Positions 38,720 to 43,166 of a stretch of DNA of 43,166 nucleotides are shown piece after piece. The notes below the pieces were generated by a model. The model was not told where the DNA came from. It did not search any database and saw only the letters and a list, made by a program, of their open reading frames with translations. Position numbers and translations under genes: made by a program. This DNA comes from Chitinophagaceae bacterium (GTDB lineage: Bacteria > Bacteroidota > Bacteroidia > Chitinophagales > Chitinophagaceae). Each line of letters starts with the position of its first letter. Positions within the stretch are counted from its first letter, which is position 1. Location: assembly GCA_947466405.1 (NCBI GenBank), contig CANICR010000006.1, forward strand, positions 1 through 43,166. The letters run 5' to 3'.

Positions 38720-39592
38720 ATGAAGAGATTGATTTCAATTAAATTATTGTTTTTTTTTCTAATTGCTTTTACAGCAAAAGGTCAACATTCATTACCTGCT
38801 ATCACCGTAAATAGTTTTAATGAAAAAGTAATAGTAAGCTGGCTTAATGATTATACAAAACCAATTTCAAATATATTTATTCAAAGATCTTATGATAGTT
38901 TAAAAAACTTCACAACAATAGGGTCGGTTTTTGTACCTCAAAATAAAGAGAATGGCTACCCCGATAATAATCCTCCATATAACAGAATGTATTATAGAGT
39001 CTCCATTACATTTGAAGGCGGAGAATATGAAATCGGACCTTCAGCAAGATCACCTAAAAAATCAAAAGACATCCCAGTAATTGATATAAAAGATTTGAAA
39101 ACTAAAATAATCACTAAAGAGCTATTTTGGCAGCCAATGGATATTATAGAATTACAAAAAATTGAAAAAAATGATTCTATAATTACTCCAGGCTTAAAAA
39201 TAAAAAATCAAACTACCATTAATATACCTGAAATAAAAACTAAAACACAACAAGCAACGTCGATTGAAAAAGAAAATATAACCATTGAAAAACCAATTCC
39301 TCCCATTGAAAAAGTAGTAACTTACCCAAGTGCTTATCTATTTGCAAATAAACAAAATAGTGTCACTATTCATCTGCCAGATGCTTCCAACAAAAAGTAT
39401 GTAATAAAATTCTTTAACGATTCAAATGAATTTCTGTTTGAATTGACTAAACTAAACGAAGATTACCTCATTATAGAAAAAGTGAATTTCGTTCACGCCG
39501 GATGGTTCTATTTTGAACTATTTGATAATGGAATAAGTGTAGAAAAAAACAAATTCTATATTAGTAGTGACACAAAATCCGGAAACAAATAA
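38720..39592 (+). CDS. Hypothetical secreted protein
   Basis: Start chosen at ATG 38720 because it yields a signal peptide (MKRLISIKLLFFFLIAFTAKGQ). The ORF-track start at 38591 lies inside the preceding gene. Confidence 0.7.
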   Translation: MKRLISIKLLFFFLIAFTAKGQHSLPAITVNSFNEKVIVSWLNDYTKPISNIFIQRSYDSLKNFTTIGSVFVPQNKENGYPDNNPPYNRMYYRVSITFEGGEYEIGPSARSPKKSKDIPVIDIKDLKTKIITKELFWQPMDIIELQKIEKNDSIITPGLKIKNQTTINIPEIKTKTQQATSIEKENITIEKPIPPIEKVVTYPSAYLFANKQNSVTIHLPDASNKKYVIKFFNDSNEFLFELTKLNEDYLIIEKVNFVHAGWFYFELFDNGISVEKNKFYISSDTKSGNK

Positions 39593-40309
39593 TTATACTA
39601 GTTTTGAATTGAAAATAATCTCAAAGTTTCTTTTTATCAGCATCTTCACTTCATTTATATCCACTTCTTTACCAACTTCTTTTTGAATAGATGTGACTTG
39701 TTTATTTTGAATTCCACAAGGAATAATATTATTGAAATAACTCAAATCGGTGTTGACATTTAATGCAAACCCATGCATAGTAATCCATCGGCTGCATCGA
39801 ACACCTATAGCACATATTTTTCTTTCTTTTCCTGGCTTTCCTGCATCAATCCATACACCCGTTTCACCAGCTATTCTATCACCAGAAAGACCATAAAATG
39901 CAATTGTTTGAATAACCACCTCTTCTAGATTTCTTAAATATTTTCCTATATCTGTATAGTATTTTTCTAAATCCAATATTGGATATCCTACAATTTGTTG
40001 AAGTCCATGAAATGTGATATCCCCTCCTCTATTTGTTCTAAAAAATGAAATCTCTTTTTCATTCATCTCCTCATCTGAAATCAATATATTTTCAATATTA
40101 CCACTTTTTCCCAACGTATACACAGAAGGATGTTCGCAAAATAATAAATGGTGAGTTGTTGGAATAGTAAGTAAGTCCACCTCTATACCGGCTTTTCTTA
40201 GGGTTGATTTTATCTCCACATTTTTAGACAATATATTTTCCTGAATATCCCATGCAGCTTTATATTCGATGAGTCCTAAATCCTTGAAATATACTTCCTG
40301 AATTTCCAA
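39593..40309 (-). CDS. lipB: Lipoyl(octanoyl) transferase
   Basis: LLFCEHPSVYTLGKSGN, NRGGDITFHGLQQIVGYPILDL, ICAIGVRCSRWITMHGFALNVNTDLSYFNNIIPCGI. Confidence 0.95.
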   Translation of the reverse strand: MEIQEVYFKDLGLIEYKAAWDIQENILSKNVEIKSTLRKAGIEVDLLTIPTTHHLLFCEHPSVYTLGKSGNIENILISDEEMNEKEISFFRTNRGGDITFHGLQQIVGYPILDLEKYYTDIGKYLRNLEEVVIQTIAFYGLSGDRIAGETGVWIDAGKPGKERKICAIGVRCSRWITMHGFALNVNTDLSYFNNIIPCGIQNKQVTSIQKEVGKEVDINEVKMLIKRNFEIIFNSKLV

Positions 40310-40458
40310 TATAGATGAATTTATTAGTAAAATTAACGTTTTAAATGTTTAGATTTTTACAAAATTATTATGACATTATAGCTCCCATAAATTAGGGCGG
40401 CATTTATTTACCCTATTATCAATAAATGCAAGTACTTTTGACAAAGAAAAAAAATAAA

Positions 40459-41508
40459 ATGAACAAAGAATTCGAAGAGGAATTGTCAGAATCAGAAGAG
40501 CTTTATGAACAAATGTCAATAATTATTGACAAAGGTCAAGAGCCACTTCGTATTGATAAATTTTTAATGGCTAGAATTGAAGGTGCGACTAGAAATAAGA
40601 TTCAGCAAGCTATTGAAAATGATCTTGTATTGGTTAACGACAAACCAATCAAAAATAATTACAAGATTAAAGGTGGCGACAAAGTAATTATTTATGATAC
40701 AACCCATCAGGAGGCTTCAGAAATAGAACCACAAAATATACCGTTAAACATTATTTATGAAGACAATGATTTATTCATTGTAAATAAACCAATTGGGATG
40801 GTGGCACATCCTGGCTGTGGAAATCCAGACAAAACATTAATAAACGCTGCCGCTTATCATTTAAAACAGCAACTACCTAATGTTGATGATAATGAATTAC
40901 CACGGTATGGCTTAGTGCACAGAATTGATAAAAATACAAGTGGGTTAATGGTGATGGCGAAAAATAAAAAAAGCATGAGCGATTTGGCCAAACAATTTTT
41001 CGACCATACTGTTTATAGAAGATATGTTGCTTTGGTTTGGGGTAATTTTGATGAAGATCAAGGAAAAATTGTTGCTCATGTAGGCAGACATCAAAAATCA
41101 AGAAAACTATTTACTGCTTATCCTGAAGGGGATCATGGAAAAGATGCAATTACGCATTATAAGGTGCTTGAAAGATTCAATTATGTAACTTTGGTTGAAT
41201 GTAGGTTAGAAACAGGCCGAACTCATCAAATTAGAGTTCATATGCAGTATATTGGACACCCCCTTTTTAATGACGATTTTTATGGCGGCGACAGAATAGT
41301 AAAAGGAACCGTATACGCTAAATATAAACAGTTTGTAGACAATTGCTTTAGTATTTGTTCACGTCAGGCGCTTCACGCAAAAGAATTGGGATTTATTCAT
41401 CCTACCACTAAAAAAGAAATTATTTTTGATAGTGAAATGCCGGAGGATATGAATACTATTATTGAAAAATGGAGGAAATACAGCCAATTTAAAAATGCAG
41501 AAGATTAA
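40459..41508 (+). CDS. rluD: RluA-family pseudouridine synthase (RluD-like)
   Basis: Start at internal Met 40459 preferred (upstream ATG 40426 also possible). S4-like N-terminus, YGLVHRIDKNTSGLMVMAKN, RLETGRTHQIRVHMQYIGHPL. Confidence 0.92.
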   Translation: MNKEFEEELSESEELYEQMSIIIDKGQEPLRIDKFLMARIEGATRNKIQQAIENDLVLVNDKPIKNNYKIKGGDKVIIYDTTHQEASEIEPQNIPLNIIYEDNDLFIVNKPIGMVAHPGCGNPDKTLINAAAYHLKQQLPNVDDNELPRYGLVHRIDKNTSGLMVMAKNKKSMSDLAKQFFDHTVYRRYVALVWGNFDEDQGKIVAHVGRHQKSRKLFTAYPEGDHGKDAITHYKVLERFNYVTLVECRLETGRTHQIRVHMQYIGHPLFNDDFYGGDRIVKGTVYAKYKQFVDNCFSICSRQALHAKELGFIHPTTKKEIIFDSEMPEDMNTIIEKWRKYSQFKNAED

Positions 41509-41514
41509 TTTGGT

Positions 41515-41754
41515 ATGCAAGAAGATGTACAACCTATAGGACCAAATCCATTATTACTATTACAATTAATTGAAGTCCGTATGCCATTTGGGAAATATAA
41601 AGGAACCATTTTGTGCAACTTGCCGGTGAGTTATTTGGAGTGGTTTAACCGTAAAGGATTCCCTGCAGGAAAGTTAGGAATTCAACTTCAAACTATTTAC
41701 GAAATAAAATTAAACGGGCTGGAATACATGTTGAATAATTTGAAGAAATATTAA
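41515..41754 (+). CDS. DUF3820 family small protein
   Basis: MPFGKYKGTILCNLPVSYLEWFNRKGFPAGKLGIQLQTIYEIKLNGLEYML. Confidence 0.85.
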   Translation: MQEDVQPIGPNPLLLLQLIEVRMPFGKYKGTILCNLPVSYLEWFNRKGFPAGKLGIQLQTIYEIKLNGLEYMLNNLKKY

Positions 41755-41758
41755 GCAA

Positions 41759-42688
41759 TTAATCTTGAAAATCATATAATGTTGCCGTAAAAACGCCCCG
41801 TTCTCTTTTTTTAAAAATCGCCTTCCAGTTTCCATTATATCTAATTAAAGAAGGCACAAACTCATTATTAAATTTAGTCATTTTAACTTCCATGCTTACT
41901 TTAAAGTCATAAAAACCTGCATCAAAACTAAGGGTATAATTCCTGGCTATCACATCAAATGTACTATCATCAAACCATGTTTTCATTTCATCTACAACAA
42001 CATCCCCTTCTCTTCCTGGTTTAACTTTTTGTGTAAAAACAAAACAATTGAAATTATTGTAAAAATCTTTATCGAGAAACATATCATAACTTTCCGCTAC
42101 TGTTTCATCAAATAAGGCTGTTTTATTACTCATGAAAGGAATCCCTGAAATTCTTTTTCCAGGATTAAAAAACAACATTTTTAATTGCTCTTTATGTTTA
42201 TCAATACCCGATTTATTTTTTGTATCAAATTGATTACTTCCAACTACATTAGTTTCATTACAAATCGAATCTTTAGTAAAAAACAAAGAAGCATACAACT
42301 GAGCTGTATAATAATTGAAATCATGAGAATTATCAAATATATCGCCAGTGGAAAACTCTTCCAACGTTTGCATCTTTCTGCAATTACTTTCCCTTATTTG
42401 TTTTGTTTTACTATGCAATGATGCCGTTTGCTGATTGTGGCTATCAAACATCCTTATATCATTAATAGCAGTAAAACCCAGTGTTCTAAGGTTTTTAAAT
42501 GATTTGTAAAAACTTGTATCCGATTTAATTCTGTCAACAAAAGTGGAGACATTTATTTTTGTATCTACAACAACAGGGCTTAAGGTTATATAATTTTTTC
42601 CTATTTCAATTATTGAATCTGAATTATGCTGCGCAAACAATAACTGAGGTTGAATCAGTAGCAGTAAGTAAATAAAATAATTTCGCAT
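41759..42688 (-). CDS. Hypothetical secreted protein
   Basis: 309-aa intact ORF with N-terminal signal peptide (MRNYFIYLLLLIQPQLLFAQ); no family recognised. Confidence 0.7.
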   Translation of the reverse strand: MRNYFIYLLLLIQPQLLFAQHNSDSIIEIGKNYITLSPVVVDTKINVSTFVDRIKSDTSFYKSFKNLRTLGFTAINDIRMFDSHNQQTASLHSKTKQIRESNCRKMQTLEEFSTGDIFDNSHDFNYYTAQLYASLFFTKDSICNETNVVGSNQFDTKNKSGIDKHKEQLKMLFFNPGKRISGIPFMSNKTALFDETVAESYDMFLDKDFYNNFNCFVFTQKVKPGREGDVVVDEMKTWFDDSTFDVIARNYTLSFDAGFYDFKVSMEVKMTKFNNEFVPSLIRYNGNWKAIFKKRERGVFTATLYDFQD

Positions 42689-42697
42689 ATAATCTTA

Positions 42698-43166
42698 TCA
42701 TTTTTCATAAATCATGCGATAATCCATTTTTATCTTTCCTTTTGAAATATCCTCTAACTTTCTTTTTAACAAAGTCCTTTTTAATGCTGTAATGTGGTCT
42801 ATAAATAACTTGCCTTCAAGATGATCATATTCATGTAAAATGATCCTAGCTGAAAGACCAATAAAAGTTTTAGTATGGGGATTAAATTGTTCATCAAGAT
42901 AATTAATAGTTACAGATTGGTAACGCATTACATCTTCCCTTACTTTTGGGATACTTAAACATCCTTCATTATAACTCCACTTTTCTCCTGATAAATTCAC
43001 AATTTTAGCATTAATAAAAATCCCCTTAACGCCTGGTTCATCTGGATACAATCCTTTTTCATCTTCTTCTTGATTGTCAAATATCTGTTCGCTATCCATG
43101 ATAAAAATCCGGATACTTTTATTTATTTGAGGAGCCGCTAAACCAACACCATTGCTATCATACATC
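42698..43166 (-). CDS. def: Peptide deformylase, 5'-truncated by the window edge
   Basis: GVGLAAPQ, YNEGCLSIPKVREDV, ILHEYDHLEGKLFIDH. The apparent Met at the edge sits inside motif I, so the true start lies outside the window. Confidence 0.95.
   Translation of the reverse strand, partial: MYDSNGVGLAAPQINKSIRIFIMDSEQIFDNQEEDEKGLYPDEPGVKGIFINAKIVNLSGEKWSYNEGCLSIPKVREDVMRYQSVTINYLDEQFNPHTKTFIGLSARIILHEYDHLEGKLFIDHITALKRTLLKRKLEDISKGKIKMDYRMIYEK

Noticed and set aside
40380-40425. TAGGG...CCCTA stem upstream of rluD as a possible attenuator or riboswitch
   Set aside because: 5-bp stem with long loop; no conserved riboswitch core recognised.
1-43166. Transposases, integrases, phage genes, toxin-antitoxin or restriction/defence systems
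   Set aside because: Looked for diagnostic motifs in all listed translations; none seen.

Overview
AT-rich Bacteroidota-type window (T9SS sorting tail, SprB-like repeats, UpxY-type NusG paralogue, TAnnTTTG-like promoter boxes). The core is a co-directional exopolysaccharide/capsule locus at ~4975-24478 (+). It carries Wza-like export protein, Wzc-like BY-kinase, UpxY/NusG-like regulator, polysaccharide deacetylase, Wzy-like polymerase, Wzx-like flippase, three glycosyltransferases, a FemAB/GNAT-like protein, a CapK/PaaK-like AMP-ligase, an alpha/alpha-toroid protein, a DUF354 protein, a Gfo/Idh/MocA oxidoreductase, an aldo/keto-reductase-like TIM-barrel protein, a WecB-type epimerase and a WcaJ-type initiating phosphotransferase. 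A large convergent T9SS-secreted parallel beta-helix/SprB-repeat protein abuts its 3' end. The flanks are mostly housekeeping genes (UbiD-family decarboxylase, PDH E1 beta, thiolase, FolP, FKBP PPIase, DHH phosphoesterase, Ndk, arginase family, nucleotidyltransferase, PLP desulfhydrase family, LipB, RluD, peptide deformylase), plus an orphan CrtA-like protein, a double-domain DUF1599 protein and a MauE/DoxX-thioredoxin fusion. The best candidate for something undescribed is the sugar/acyl-modification cassette at 14619-23093, especially the toroid - DUF354 - Gfo/Idh - AKR-like - WecB run. No rRNA, tRNA, CRISPR array or transposase was recognised. All family calls come from reading motifs in the translations; no database search was run.
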